Shown: positions 15,244 through 24,280, numbered from the stretch's first letter. The stretch: 64,000 bases of DNA from Nocardiopsis terrae (GCF_014651695.1 NZ_BMXJ01000005.1:1-64000), one strand, 5' to 3'. The notes: generated from the sequence alone by a model not told the origin. Numbers and translations: made by a program.

Positions 15244-17263
15244 CGCCTGCTGCGGTGACGACCCCACTCCCGCGAACACCCCCACTTCCCCGGGGTCCGG
15301 AACCACCGAAACAGCGGAACCCACCCGACTGTGGCAGGTCGGCGAGATCCGGTACGCCGCCGTCGCCGCACCACTGCTCCTGGCCGGGTACGCCGCGGGC
15401 TGGCTCGGCGCCCCCGAGGCCGTCGTCCTCCTCCTGAAGGCCGCCGCCCTGGTGGTCGCCGCCCGGACCTTCGTCCCCGCCACGCTGCGCCGCCTGTTCC
15501 GCAAGGGCGCGGGTCGGAACCGGATCGGGGTCGGCACCCTGATGACCGTCGCCGCCGCGGGCGCCGTGGCCCTGGGCGAGGTCGGCGAGGCAGCCATGCT
15601 GGCCGTGCTCTTCACCATCGCCGAGGGCCTGGAGGAGTACGCCGTCGCCCGCACCCGGCGCGGACTGCGGGCCCTGCTGGACCTGGTCCCGGCCCGGGCG
15701 ACCGTGCTGCGCGACGGGGTCGAGCAGACCGTCGCACCGGAGGAGCTCCGCCTCGGCCAGACCCTGGTCCTGCGCCCCGGGGAACGGCTGGCCACCGACG
15801 GCACGGTCGCCTCCGGGCACACCTGGCTGGACACCTCCGCCGTCACCGGGGAGTCGGTACCGACGGAGGTCGGCCCCGGAGACGGGGTGTACGCCGGTTC
15901 GGTCAACGGCACCGGCCCGCTGGAGGTCACCGTCACCGCGGGGGCCGAGGACAACTCCCTGGCGCGCGTGGTGCGCATCGTGGAGGCCGAGCAGGCCCGG
16001 AAGGGGCGCGGACAGCGGTTGGCCGACCGCGTCGCCCGGCCGCTGGTGCCCGGGGTGATGGTCGCCGCCGTACTGGTGGCGGTGCTCGGCTCCCTGTTCG
16101 GTGACCCGCTGACCTGGCTCGAACGGGCACTGGTCGTGCTGGTCGCGGCCTCGCCCTGCGCCCTGGCCATCTCCGTCCCGGTCACCGTGGTCGCCGCGAT
16201 CGGCTCCGCCTCCCGCCAGGGAGCGCTGGTCAAGGGCGGTGCGGCGTTGGAGGCGATGGGCCGGGTGGGGGTCGTCGCCCTGGACAAGACCGGCACCCTG
16301 ACCCGTAACGACCCGGCCGTGGTGGAGGTGGTTCCCGCCCCCGGCCGCACCCGCGAACAGGTGCTGGAGCTGGCTGCGGCCCTGGAGGCGCGCAGCGAGC
16401 ACCCGCTGGCCCGCGCCGTCCTGGCCGCCCACCCCTCCCCGGGTCCGGCCGAGGACGTGCGTGCGGTGCCCGGATCCGGCCTGACCGGCCGGGTGGACGG
16501 CGCCCCCGTGCGGCTGGGACGCCCGGGCTGGGTCGACCCCGGCCCCCTCGGAGCTCAGGTGGAGCGGCTGCTCGGCGCGGGGGCCACCGTGGTCCTGGTG
16601 GAGGAGGGGGGCTCGGTCGCGGGGGCGCTCGCCGTCCGTGACGAACTGCGCCCCGAGGCGGCCGGGGTGGTCGCCGAACTACGGCGTTCCGGTTACCGGG
16701 TGGCGATGCTCACCGGGGACCACCGGGCCACCGCCGACGCCCTGGCCGCCGAGGCCGGGATCGACCCCGGCCAGGTCCACGCCGGGCTGCTGCCCGAGGA
16801 CAAGGCGCGGGTGATCGGTGAGCTGCGGGCCGACGGCCCGGTGGTGATGGTCGGCGACGGGGTCAACGACGCCCCTGCCCTGGCCGGCGCCGACCTGGGC
16901 GTGGCCATGGGCGCGATGGGCACCGACGTGGCCGTGGAGACCGCCGACGTCGCCCTGATGGGCGAGGACCTGCGCAACCTGCCCCGGGTCCTGGCGCACG
17001 CCCGCCGCACCCGGGTCATCATGTGGCAGAGCCTGGGGTTGTCGCTGGCCATCATCGGCGTCCTGATGCCGCTGGCCCTGTTCGGGGTGCTGGGCCTGGC
17101 CGCGGTGGTCCTGGTGCACGAGGTGGCGGAGGTCGTGGTCATCGCCAACGGCATGCGTGCCGGAAGGGCCCGGCCGGAGCGGACCCGTGCTGTCGGGGAC
17201 GGCCCGGAGGGGGCGGTCGGCGGCCCGGCCCCGGCTCAGTCCGGTCTGCGGGCCCACAGGTAG
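15236..17263 (+). CDS. Heavy-metal-exporting P1B-type ATPase (SPC type)
   Basis: A 675-residue P1B ATPase expected to export divalent metal ions. It has the actuator TGESVPTEVG, the phosphorylation site DKTGTLT (D350), and MVGDGVNDAPALAGADLG. The membrane motif is SPC (S306-P307-C308) rather than CPC. There is no N-terminal HMA domain, only a short Cys-containing start (DACCGDD). SPC with a short N-terminus and a His-Glu near the last membrane segments (LVHEVAEVVVIANG) points to the P1B-4 group (Co/Fe/Ni/Zn export, CtpD-like). Substrate is uncertain. The upstream ArsR sensor overlaps it by 8 nt. Confidence 0.88.
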   Translation: MSDACCGDDPTPANTPTSPGSGTTETAEPTRLWQVGEIRYAAVAAPLLLAGYAAGWLGAPEAVVLLLKAAALVVAARTFVPATLRRLFRKGAGRNRIGVGTLMTVAAAGAVALGEVGEAAMLAVLFTIAEGLEEYAVARTRRGLRALLDLVPARATVLRDGVEQTVAPEELRLGQTLVLRPGERLATDGTVASGHTWLDTSAVTGESVPTEVGPGDGVYAGSVNGTGPLEVTVTAGAEDNSLARVVRIVEAEQARKGRGQRLADRVARPLVPGVMVAAVLVAVLGSLFGDPLTWLERALVVLVAASPCALAISVPVTVVAAIGSASRQGALVKGGAALEAMGRVGVVALDKTGTLTRNDPAVVEVVPAPGRTREQVLELAAALEARSEHPLARAVLAAHPSPGPAEDVRAVPGSGLTGRVDGAPVRLGRPGWVDPGPLGAQVERLLGAGATVVLVEEGGSVAGALAVRDELRPEAAGVVAELRRSGYRVAMLTGDHRATADALAAEAGIDPGQVHAGLLPEDKARVIGELRADGPVVMVGDGVNDAPALAGADLGVAMGAMGTDVAVETADVALMGEDLRNLPRVLAHARRTRVIMWQSLGLSLAIIGVLMPLALFGVLGLAAVVLVHEVAEVVVIANGMRAGRARPERTRAVGDGPEGAVGGPAPAQSGLRAHR

Positions 17264-17871
17264 GCGTGCCGGGAGCGCTCGCCCTCCTGCGCCTCGCGCA
17301 CGGTGCGGCTGGTCACCCTCAGTCCGGCGCCCTCCAGCAGGTCCGCGATCAGTTCCGGCGGGCGGAAGTGGAAGTCGAGGTCGACGCCGTGCCCGAAGCC
17401 CTCGTCGAAGTGCACGGTCTCGTCACCGGCCTGGAACACCACGAACGCCTGCCCGCCCGGGCACAGGACCCGGCGGAACCCCTCGAAGACCCCGGGCAGG
17501 TCTTCGAGGGGTACGTGGATAGTGGAGTACATCGCCACGAGTCCGCCCAGGGAGGCGTCGGGCAGGTCCAGGTCGGTCATCGACCCCCGGACGAAGCGCA
17601 GCCCGGGGTTGGCGGCGCGGGCGAGCCCGAGCATCCCCGGGGACAGGTCGATCCCGAACACGTCCAGCCCCAGGGAGTGCAGGTAGGCGGTGACCCGGCC
17701 CGGGCCGCAGCCGACGTCGGCGACCGGGCCGGTGACGGTCTCGGCGAAGGCGGTCAGGAGTGCCCGGTCCAGGGGCTTGCGCGCGAACTCGTCGTGGAAG
17801 CGGGCCGCGTAGGGTTCGGCGATGGCGTCGTAGGAGGCGCGGGTGGCCGCCAGGAAGTCGGCACTGTGCAC
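17236..17871 (-). CDS. Class I SAM-dependent methyltransferase
   Basis: A 211-residue Rossmann-fold methyltransferase. Motif I is VADVGCGPGRVTAYL, followed by FGIDLSPGMLGLAR (motif II acidic residue) and FRRVLCPGGQAFVVFQ (motif V/VI area). The N-terminal SYDAIAEPYAARFHDEFARKPLDR is typical of small-molecule methyltransferases. The substrate is unknown. Its 3' end overlaps the convergent ATPase gene by 28 nt. A GNAT gene lies 7 nt upstream on the same strand, so they form a probable operon. Confidence 0.85.
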   Translation of the reverse strand: MHSADFLAATRASYDAIAEPYAARFHDEFARKPLDRALLTAFAETVTGPVADVGCGPGRVTAYLHSLGLDVFGIDLSPGMLGLARAANPGLRFVRGSMTDLDLPDASLGGLVAMYSTIHVPLEDLPGVFEGFRRVLCPGGQAFVVFQAGDETVHFDEGFGHGVDLDFHFRPPELIADLLEGAGLRVTSRTVREAQEGERSRHAYLWARRPD

Positions 17872-17878
17872 GGGTGGC

Positions 17879-18358
17879 TCACAGACTCCGGTAGTAGTGG
17901 ACCACCGGCGAGGGGACGAAGCCGGCCTTCTCGTAGACGGCGCGCGCCGGGGCGTGGGCCTCGTCGCCGCCGGTCCTGATCACGGCGAGGGTCATGCCCT
18001 CCTCCCGGATCCGCTCCACCGCGAACCCGGTGAGCGCCGAACCCACGCCCCGCCCCTGCTGGTCGGGATCGACCCCCAGCATGTGGACCAGGCCGGAGCG
18101 CTCCCCCCTGTCGAGCCGTACGGTGACGAACCCGGCGACCCGGTCGGTCACCGCCACCCACACGTCCGCCTCCTCCGCCGCCAGGTCCTCCCGGACGTCG
18201 CGGCTGTGCGCCTGTCGCCAGTCCCCGACCACACGCTCGTAGGTCCGTGTCCCGAGGGTCCGTTCCAGCGCGGCGTAACCGGGCTCCCAGGCGCGCAGGG
18301 CCAGGGCGACCACGGCCTCACGGTCCTCGGGGGCGTAGCGGCGGATGCTGATGTCCAT
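17879..18358 (-). CDS. GNAT-family N-acetyltransferase
   Basis: A 159-residue GNAT enzyme. N-terminal ISIRRYAPEDREAVVAL is the usual first strand and helix. The acetyl-CoA loop is LGVDPDQQGRGVGSALTGFA (Q/RxxGxG/A type). The C-terminal ARAVYEKAGFVPSPVVHYYRSL is the conserved end. The acceptor is not evident. It starts with ATG at 18358 and is the first gene of a two-gene minus-strand operon with the methyltransferase. Confidence 0.88.
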   Translation of the reverse strand: MDISIRRYAPEDREAVVALALRAWEPGYAALERTLGTRTYERVVGDWRQAHSRDVREDLAAEEADVWVAVTDRVAGFVTVRLDRGERSGLVHMLGVDPDQQGRGVGSALTGFAVERIREEGMTLAVIRTGGDEAHAPARAVYEKAGFVPSPVVHYYRSL

Positions 18359-18463
18359 GGGCGGCAGCCTAGCCAGGCGCGGGCCCGACCAGCCAGGGAT
18401 TTACCGGGGCGCCGCAGGGGCGCGCGGTACGGTGGCGCCGACCTGGGAAGAAGGAGGACGACC

Positions 18464-18952
18464 ATGGTGGACCAGACCGACCTGCGGCACCTGCGGCGTG
18501 CGGTGGACCTGGCTGCGCGGGCACTGGACGAGGGGGACGAGCCCTTCGGATCGGTGCTGGTGGGCTCGGACGGGACGGTGCTGTTCGAGGACCACAACCA
18601 CGTGGCCGGGGGCGACGCCACCCGGCACCCGGAGTTCGCGATCGCCCGCTGGGCCGCGGAGCGCCTCTCCCCCGCCGAGCGGGCGGCGGCGACCGTGTAC
18701 ACCTCCGGTGAGCACTGCCCGATGTGCTCGGCCGCCCACGCCTGGGTGGGTCTGGGCCGGATCGTGTACGCCGCTTCCTCCGCGCAGTTGGCCTCCTGGC
18801 TGGCGGAGTGGGGTGCGGGCCCCGGTCCCGTGCGGGCGCTGCCGATCAACGAGGTCGCCCCCGGCGTCCCGGTGGAGGGCCCGGTGGACTCCTTCGCCGA
18901 GGAACTGCGTTCCCTGCACGCCCGCCTGCACGGCCGGGCGTCGGGGCGGTGA
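18464..18952 (+). CDS. Nucleoside/nucleobase deaminase (zinc-dependent, CDA fold)
   Basis: A 162-residue cytidine-deaminase-fold protein. The zinc site is visible as HPEFAIARW (His ligand and catalytic Glu, HPE in place of HAE) and EHCPMCSAAH (two Cys ligands). The N-terminal LRRAVDLAARALDEGDEPFGSVLVGSDG matches guanine- and cytosine-deaminase-like proteins. The exact base deaminated cannot be told. ATG at 18464 has a strong AAGGAGG at 18451-18457. Confidence 0.85.
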   Translation: MVDQTDLRHLRRAVDLAARALDEGDEPFGSVLVGSDGTVLFEDHNHVAGGDATRHPEFAIARWAAERLSPAERAAATVYTSGEHCPMCSAAHAWVGLGRIVYAASSAQLASWLAEWGAGPGPVRALPINEVAPGVPVEGPVDSFAEELRSLHARLHGRASGR

Positions 18953-18969
18953 ACCGGGAACGTGTCGGC

Positions 18970-18999
18970 CGGGCCGCCCGGTGGTCCCCGGGCGGCCCG
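18970..18999. terminator. Bidirectional terminator between convergent genes
   Basis: CGGGCCGCCCGG (18970-18981) and CCGGGCGGCCCG (18988-18999) form a perfect 12-bp stem with a 6-nt loop, between the deaminase gene (plus) and the NTF2-like gene (minus). Confidence 0.8.
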
Positions 19000-19008
19000 T
19001 GCCCCGGC

Positions 19009-19335
19009 TCAGCCCTCGCGGATGGTCATCCGGGCGATCCGGTCCCCCTCGACCGTGAACGCGAACGAGCTGAGCCCGTTGGCGTGGTTGGACCGCCAGT
19101 CACCGACCACGGTGACGCCCTCCCCGGTGGGCTGGGCCGACTGCACGTCCAGCACGCCCCGCGCCCCGATGAACTCCTCGTCGCTCCACCGCCTGATGGC
19201 GTCGCGCCCCCGGAACTCGCGTCCCCAGTCGTCCACCACCCCGTCCGGGGTGAAGGAGTCCAGGAAGCCCTGCTCGTCGTGGTCGTTGACCCTGTCGATG
19301 AACGACGCCACCGGTTCGGGAACACTCACACTCAT
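19009..19335 (-). CDS. NTF2-like/SnoaL-like protein
   Basis: A small cone-fold protein of 108 residues. The opening VPEPVASFIDRVNDHDEQGFLDSFTPDGVVDDWGREFRGRDAIRRW is the standard NTF2-like pattern, followed by FAFTVEGDRIARMTIREG. Such proteins act as small-molecule binding or isomerase domains; no specific activity can be assigned. ATG at 19335 is preferred over the in-frame ATG 7 codons upstream because GGAGACAGA lies directly before it. Confidence 0.75.
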   Translation of the reverse strand: MSVSVPEPVASFIDRVNDHDEQGFLDSFTPDGVVDDWGREFRGRDAIRRWSDEEFIGARGVLDVQSAQPTGEGVTVVGDWRSNHANGLSSFAFTVEGDRIARMTIREG

Positions 19336-19394
19336 TCTGTCTCCATTCGGGTACACGGCGCGGTCACGGGCTCCTCAGCCCCTGTACTGACGTC

Positions 19395-21650
19395 TCAGGC
19401 CGGTGCCATGACCGACTCGATCGTGATGGGCAGGTCGCGGAAGCGGCGGCCGGTGGCGTGGAAGAGCGCGTTGGCGATCGCCGCCGCGGCCCCGACCTGG
19501 CCGATCTCACCGACGCCCTTGACCCCGAGCGGGTTGACCACCCGGTCCTCGACCTCCAGCATCTCCACCTGGACGTCGGGGGTGTCGGCGTTGACCGGCA
19601 CCAGGTACTCGCCCAGGCTCGGGTTGGCCCAGCGGCCCTGGTTGGGCTCCATGTGGGTGGCCTCCAGCAGCGCCTGGCCCAGGCCCCACAGCATGCCGCC
19701 CATGAGCTGGCTGTGCGCGGTCCTGCGGTTGAGCACGCGGCCCGGGGCGAACACCCCGGTCATCCGGCGCACCCTGACCAGCCCCAGGCCGGGGTCGACG
19801 GCGACCTCCGCGAACTGGGCGCCGAACGTGGCCGTGCCGTAGCCGCTGTCCCGGCCCGGCGGCTGCCACGACCCCACCGCCTCGGCGTCGAAGGTCATGT
19901 TGCGACCCAGCATCTCCCCGTAGGCCTCTCCGGTGCCCGGGGACCCGCGCAGGGACATCCGCCCGGACCGGACCTCGATCTCGTCCGGGTCCGCGCCGTA
20001 CAGCGGGGAGCCCTGGTCGGCGAGGGCCTGCGCGACCAGCTGGTCGCGCAGCTTGCGGGCCGCGGTGTGCACCGCGGCGCTGACGGCCCCCGCGCCCGCC
20101 GAGCCGACCGCCGCGACCGTGTTGGGCAGCTCGGTGTCCCCGTAGTGCACGGTGACGGCCTCGGACTGCATACCCAGGGCCTCGGCGGCGACCTGGCCCA
20201 TGACGGTCGCGGCACCGGTGCCGATGTCGGAGCAGCCGGTCTCGACGACCGCGCGGCCGTCGGCGTACACCCTGGCCCGGGCCCGCTGCGGGTTCATGAC
20301 GGAGTACACCGGATAGACGGCGCTGGCCATGCCGGTGCCCAGGAGCCAGTCGCCCTCGCGCCGGGCGCCCTGGACCGGGCGCGGGTCGCGCGAGTGCCAG
20401 CCGAACAGTTCGGCGCCGCGCGCGTAGCACTCCCGCAGCCCCTTGCTCGACCAGGGGTTCCCGGTCTCGGGGTCGGTGTCGGCGTGGTTGCGCAACCGCA
20501 GTTCCAGCGGGTCAAGGCCCAGTTCGTGGGCGAGCTCGTCCATGGCCGTCTCGATGACGAACGCTCCGGTGCCCTCTCCGGGGGCGCGCATGAACGTGGG
20601 TGTCATGGTGTTGGCCCGGACGAGGTCGTACACGCCCTCGAAGTTGGGGCACGCGTACAGCTGGGCTGCCGGCCCCAGCGAGGGCTCGGCCCAGTCGTCG
20701 AAGTGCGACGTGGGCGAGAGCTTGCGGTAGCGGATCGCGGTCAGGGTGCCGTCCGAGCGCGCACCCAGCGTCAGGGTGTGTTCCTGTTCCTCGCGGTGGC
20801 CGGTGTTGCTGAACGTCTGGGCCCTGGTCAGGGCGAGGGTGACCGGGGCGCGCACGTGCTGGGCGGCCATCGCCGCCAGGGTGGGGTGCGCCCAGATCAT
20901 GGCCTTGCCGCCGAAGCTGCCGCCGACGAACTCGGACACCACCCGCACGTTCGAGGGCGGGACGCCCAGCAGTTCGGCGACGGTGAGCCGGGTGGCGGTG
21001 GGCCCCTGCGTGGTGTCGTACAGCGTGAGCTTGGAGTCCTCCCACACGGCGGTGGCCGCGGAGGGTTCGATCGCGTTGTGGTGGTTGGCCGCGAACCGGT
21101 GGGTGCTCTCCAGCACCGTCTCGGCCTCGGCCAGGCCCGCCTCGACGTCCCCGCGGTCCGTCCGGCCGGGGACGAAGCCCCCGAAGATGTGCTCGGCCTC
21201 GTAGGCCCGGTCGCGGCCCTGGTCGACGGTGGTGGTCCAGGGTTCCTCGGCGTAGTCGACCCCGACGAGTTCGGCGGCGTGTTCGGCCCGTTCCAGGGTG
21301 TCGGCGACGACCATGGCGACGGGCTGTCCCGCGTAGTGGATCCGCTCGTCCTGCATGGGGAAGAAGCTCTGCCCGTGCGCGGTCGTACCCGCCAGGGACG
21401 GGATCAGGCGCGGTTGCGCGGCGACCCTGGGCAGGTTCAGGTGGCTGAGTACCGCCAGGACGCCTTCGGACACCAGGGCCCGTGAGGCGTCGATGCCGGT
21501 GATCCGGCCGCTGGGCACCCGCGAGCAGACCAGGACGGCGTGCACGGCCCCGGTCGGGCGGTGCTCCGCGGAGTAGCGTGCCGCGCCGGTGACCTTGGCG
21601 TGCGCGTCGGCCCGGGGCACGCCCCGGCCGATCTGGGGTGGGATGCTCAT
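19395..21650 (-). CDS. Aldehyde oxidoreductase, molybdenum cofactor subunit (PaoC-like)
   Basis: The large catalytic subunit (751 residues) of a xanthine-oxidase-family molybdenum hydroxylase, which oxidises aldehydes or heteroaromatics. The start GRGVPRADAHAKVTGAARYS is the family signature. FVGGSFGGKAM, MRAPGEGTGAFVIETAMDELA, GCSDIGTGAATVMGQVAAEALG and the C-terminal GVKGVGEIGQVGAAAAI (with catalytic Glu) mark the cofactor site. ATG at 21650 overlaps the stop of the FAD subunit (ATGA). Residues upstream in frame are an Arg-rich shadow of the previous gene. It is last in a three-gene operon. Confidence 0.93.
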   Translation of the reverse strand: MSIPPQIGRGVPRADAHAKVTGAARYSAEHRPTGAVHAVLVCSRVPSGRITGIDASRALVSEGVLAVLSHLNLPRVAAQPRLIPSLAGTTAHGQSFFPMQDERIHYAGQPVAMVVADTLERAEHAAELVGVDYAEEPWTTTVDQGRDRAYEAEHIFGGFVPGRTDRGDVEAGLAEAETVLESTHRFAANHHNAIEPSAATAVWEDSKLTLYDTTQGPTATRLTVAELLGVPPSNVRVVSEFVGGSFGGKAMIWAHPTLAAMAAQHVRAPVTLALTRAQTFSNTGHREEQEHTLTLGARSDGTLTAIRYRKLSPTSHFDDWAEPSLGPAAQLYACPNFEGVYDLVRANTMTPTFMRAPGEGTGAFVIETAMDELAHELGLDPLELRLRNHADTDPETGNPWSSKGLRECYARGAELFGWHSRDPRPVQGARREGDWLLGTGMASAVYPVYSVMNPQRARARVYADGRAVVETGCSDIGTGAATVMGQVAAEALGMQSEAVTVHYGDTELPNTVAAVGSAGAGAVSAAVHTAARKLRDQLVAQALADQGSPLYGADPDEIEVRSGRMSLRGSPGTGEAYGEMLGRNMTFDAEAVGSWQPPGRDSGYGTATFGAQFAEVAVDPGLGLVRVRRMTGVFAPGRVLNRRTAHSQLMGGMLWGLGQALLEATHMEPNQGRWANPSLGEYLVPVNADTPDVQVEMLEVEDRVVNPLGVKGVGEIGQVGAAAAIANALFHATGRRFRDLPITIESVMAPA

Positions 21651-22648
21651 GCCGTCCCTCCTCGGGTCCGGGCCGCGACCTCGGTCAGGGCCCGGACCAT
21701 GGTGCGCTTGGCGAGTTCGACCTTGAATCCGTTCATGCCCCGCGGCACGGCGTCCGCGAGTTCGGCGTCGGCGGCGCGCGCGAACGCCTCGGGCCCGGCC
21801 TCGGATCCGGCCAGGGCCTGTTCGGCGCGCCGGGCCCGCCACGGTTTGGTGGCGACCCCGCCCAGGCCGATCCGGGCCTCGGTGACGGTGCCGCCCTCCG
21901 TGCCGAGCGCGACGGCGGCGGAGGCCAGGGCGAACTCGTAGGACTCGCGGTCGCGCACCTTCAGGTAGTGGGAAGTGCGCGCCACGGGCAGCACGGGCAG
22001 GTCGATCGCGGTGATGAGTTCACCGTGTCCGATCGGGTGCTCGCGCTCGGGTGCGTCCCCCGGCAGCAGGAAGAAGTCGTCGAAGGCGACCGTGCGCTCC
22101 CCTTCGGGGCCGCGCAGCCGGATGACCGCGTCCAGGGCGGTCAGGGCCACGGCCGCGTCGGACGGGTGGGCGGCGATGCAGTGCTCGCTGGTGCCCAGGA
22201 CCGCGTGGGTGCGGTTGACGCCGTCGAGGGCCGCGCAGCCGCTGCCGGGTTCGCGTTTGTTGCAGGCGCGGTCACCGTCACGGAAGTAGGAGCAGCGCAC
22301 CCTCTGCATGAGGTTGCCGCCCATGGAGGCCATGTTGCGCAGTTGCGCGGAGGCCCCCTTCTCCAGTGCCTCGGTGACCATCGGGTAGCGCTCGCGGACG
22401 ACCGGGTGGGCGGCGACGTCGCTCATCCTGGCCAGGCCGCCCAGGCGGGTGCCCCCGTCGGGCAGTTCCTCGATGGCGGCGATGGGCAGGTCGTTGATGT
22501 CGACGACGCGGCGCGGGCGGACCACGCCGAGACGGAGCATGTCGACCTCGGTGGTGCCCCCGGCCAGGTACTCGCTGGTGGGGTCGGCGGAGACGTCGGC
22601 GACGGCGGACTCCACGTCGGCGGCGCGGGAGTAGGCGAAGGAACGCAT
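21647..22648 (-). CDS. Aldehyde oxidoreductase, FAD-binding subunit with extra Fe-S insert (PaoB-like)
   Basis: The 333-residue FAD subunit that passes electrons from the Fe-S subunit to an acceptor. The FAD loop is EYLAGGTTEVDMLRLG, then ASMGGNLMQR. It carries the cysteine-rich insert RCSYFRD-x4-CNKREPGSGC...EHC, which in Escherichia coli PaoB (YagS) binds a [4Fe-4S] cluster. This places the operon in the PaoABC group rather than classical xanthine dehydrogenases. Overlaps both neighbours by a few bases. Confidence 0.92.
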   Translation of the reverse strand: MRSFAYSRAADVESAVADVSADPTSEYLAGGTTEVDMLRLGVVRPRRVVDINDLPIAAIEELPDGGTRLGGLARMSDVAAHPVVRERYPMVTEALEKGASAQLRNMASMGGNLMQRVRCSYFRDGDRACNKREPGSGCAALDGVNRTHAVLGTSEHCIAAHPSDAAVALTALDAVIRLRGPEGERTVAFDDFFLLPGDAPEREHPIGHGELITAIDLPVLPVARTSHYLKVRDRESYEFALASAAVALGTEGGTVTEARIGLGGVATKPWRARRAEQALAGSEAGPEAFARAADAELADAVPRGMNGFKVELAKRTMVRALTEVAARTRGGTA

Positions 22649-23244
22649 CAGCTCTCCCCCTCCTGTTCGGCCCGGCCGCCGGAGTCACGGACCTGACGGA
22701 TGGCCCGCCGGATGTTGGGGTAGGCGGCGCAGCGGCAGATGTTGCCGCTCATCCACTCGGCGATCTCGGCGTCGTCCCGGTGGTGGCCCTCCTTCATGAG
22801 GGCGACGGCCGACATGAGCTGGCCCGGTGTGCAGTAGCCGCACTGGAGGGCGTCGTTGTCGACGAAGGCCTCCTGCATGGGGTGGAGTTCGTCCCCGTCG
22901 GCCAGCCCTTCGACCGTGGTGACCTCGCGGCCCTCGCAGGCCACGGCCAGGGTGAGGCAGGCGAGCACGCGGTGGCCGTCCACCCAGACGGTGCAGGCAC
23001 CGCAGGCTCCCTGGTTGCAGCCCTTCTTGGGGCCGGTGACGTCCAGGCGTTCACGCAGGGCGTCCAGCAGGCTGACCCGGGGTTCCAGGCGGACCCGGTG
23101 GACCGTGCCGTTGACCGTGAGGAGGACGTCCGCGGGTTCGGGACCGATCTCCCCCCGGTCGCGTTCGGCCGCGGTGGCCTGCCGCGGGACGGTGTGGCCG
23201 GCGAGGCCGGCGAGGCCGGTGCGTCCCTCCTGTGGCGGGGTCAT
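22648..23244 (-). CDS. Aldehyde oxidoreductase, 2Fe-2S subunit (PaoA-like)
   Basis: The 198-residue subunit with two [2Fe-2S] clusters. The plant-ferredoxin-like N-domain has GCNQGACGACTVWVDG; the helical C-domain has QCGYCTPGQ and GNICRCAAYPNI. It is first in the operon, with its stop overlapping the next start (TGATG). E. coli PaoA carries a twin-arginine signal; here the first 40 residues lack an RR motif with a hydrophobic stretch, so the enzyme is probably cytoplasmic. Cofactor insertion proteins such as PaoD/XdhC are not adjacent. Confidence 0.93.
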   Translation of the reverse strand: MTPPQEGRTGLAGLAGHTVPRQATAAERDRGEIGPEPADVLLTVNGTVHRVRLEPRVSLLDALRERLDVTGPKKGCNQGACGACTVWVDGHRVLACLTLAVACEGREVTTVEGLADGDELHPMQEAFVDNDALQCGYCTPGQLMSAVALMKEGHHRDDAEIAEWMSGNICRCAAYPNIRRAIRQVRDSGGRAEQEGES

Positions 23245-23543
23245 GAGGCCCCCTCACTGTCGGGACGGCGGAAGCGGCGGCTGGGCATGGGATTCCCCCT
23301 GTGAAGCGCGGATGCTTTCTCGCGGCCTTCCGCCCGGCGGGTGCGCGGCCGGGACGGGAGGCCGTGGTGGTGCCACTCCTTGGGGATGTTTCCAGCTGAG
23401 GGGTCTACCGCGTGCCGATGGAGCTCCAAGGTCGGGCAAACAACTCCCGTAGCTCACGCCTCCGGGACCGCCCCCGGGCTAACCTCCCCGCGACCGGCGG
23501 TGTTCGTACGGGGGTGTCGCCGGACGAGGGGAAGGGGGTCGGC
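23245..23543. other. Divergent intergenic region between oxidoreductase operon and ion channel
   Basis: About 300 nt without a convincing gene; it must contain promoters for the minus-strand oxidoreductase operon and the plus-strand channel. I see a partial inverted repeat around CTCCTTGG (about 23377) and CTCCAAGG (about 23424) but no clear operator. Confidence 0.4.
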
Positions 23544-24257
23544 GTGCGTGGTCGACCGGGGCTGTCGCGGTCCCTGGCCGAGTTCCTGGCCGCCGCGGTG
23601 CTGCTGCACTTCGCGTACCCGCTCACGTTGCACGGGACACTGTGGGCGGTGGTGTACTCGCTGCTGTACCCGGTCGTGGTGTTCCTGGGGGTGCGGGTCG
23701 TGCGGCCCGCGGGTTCGCGTCTGCTTCCCGTGGCCGTGCTCTCGGCGGTGTTCCTGACCTTCGGGCTGTGGTCGGCCCTGGACCCCGGGGACTCCCTCCC
23801 CCGGCTGGGGCTCTTCACCACCATCGTGCTGTTCCAGGGCTACCTGATGCTGGAGTTGTTGGCGTTCGTCTTCCGGAACCGGTACCGGCGGAACCAGGGA
23901 CCGCAGCTGATCATGGCGGCGATCTGCGCCTACCTGCTGTTGGGCGGTGTGTTCGCGGCGCTGTTCGGCGTCGTTGAGGTGCTGTGGCCGGGGGCGTTCG
24001 AGGACTCCCTCGCCCCGGACGAGCCGGTGGGCTGGCAGGGGCTCACCTACCTGAGTTTCGTCACCCTGGTCACCCTGGGCTACGGCGACCTGGTCCCGGT
24101 CACCCCCTGGGCGCGTTCGCTGGCCACCGCCGAGGCGGTGGCGGGCACCCTGTTCCTGGCCACCGTCATCGCGCGCATCGTGGGCGCCTACGTCTCCCCG
24201 GCCGGACCGGGAACCTCCGGCCCCTCCGAACCGGATCCGCCCGAGGAGCACGGGTGA
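23544..24257 (+). CDS. Two-TM-type potassium channel family protein
   Basis: A membrane protein of 237 residues if started at GTG 23544 (GGGGG just upstream); GTG 23514 and ATG 23412 are in-frame alternatives. It has about four N-terminal hydrophobic segments. The C-terminal pore domain contains the pore helix and K+ selectivity filter TLVTLGYGDLVPVTPWAR, then an inner helix TAEAVAGTLFLATVIARIVG. No cytoplasmic RCK or cyclic-nucleotide domain follows. Likely a potassium-selective channel; gating unknown. It ends before a strong bidirectional terminator. Confidence 0.85.
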   Translation: MRGRPGLSRSLAEFLAAAVLLHFAYPLTLHGTLWAVVYSLLYPVVVFLGVRVVRPAGSRLLPVAVLSAVFLTFGLWSALDPGDSLPRLGLFTTIVLFQGYLMLELLAFVFRNRYRRNQGPQLIMAAICAYLLLGGVFAALFGVVEVLWPGAFEDSLAPDEPVGWQGLTYLSFVTLVTLGYGDLVPVTPWARSLATAEAVAGTLFLATVIARIVGAYVSPAGPGTSGPSEPDPPEEHG

Positions 24258-24280
24258 GACCACGGGAAGGGGGCCGTACG

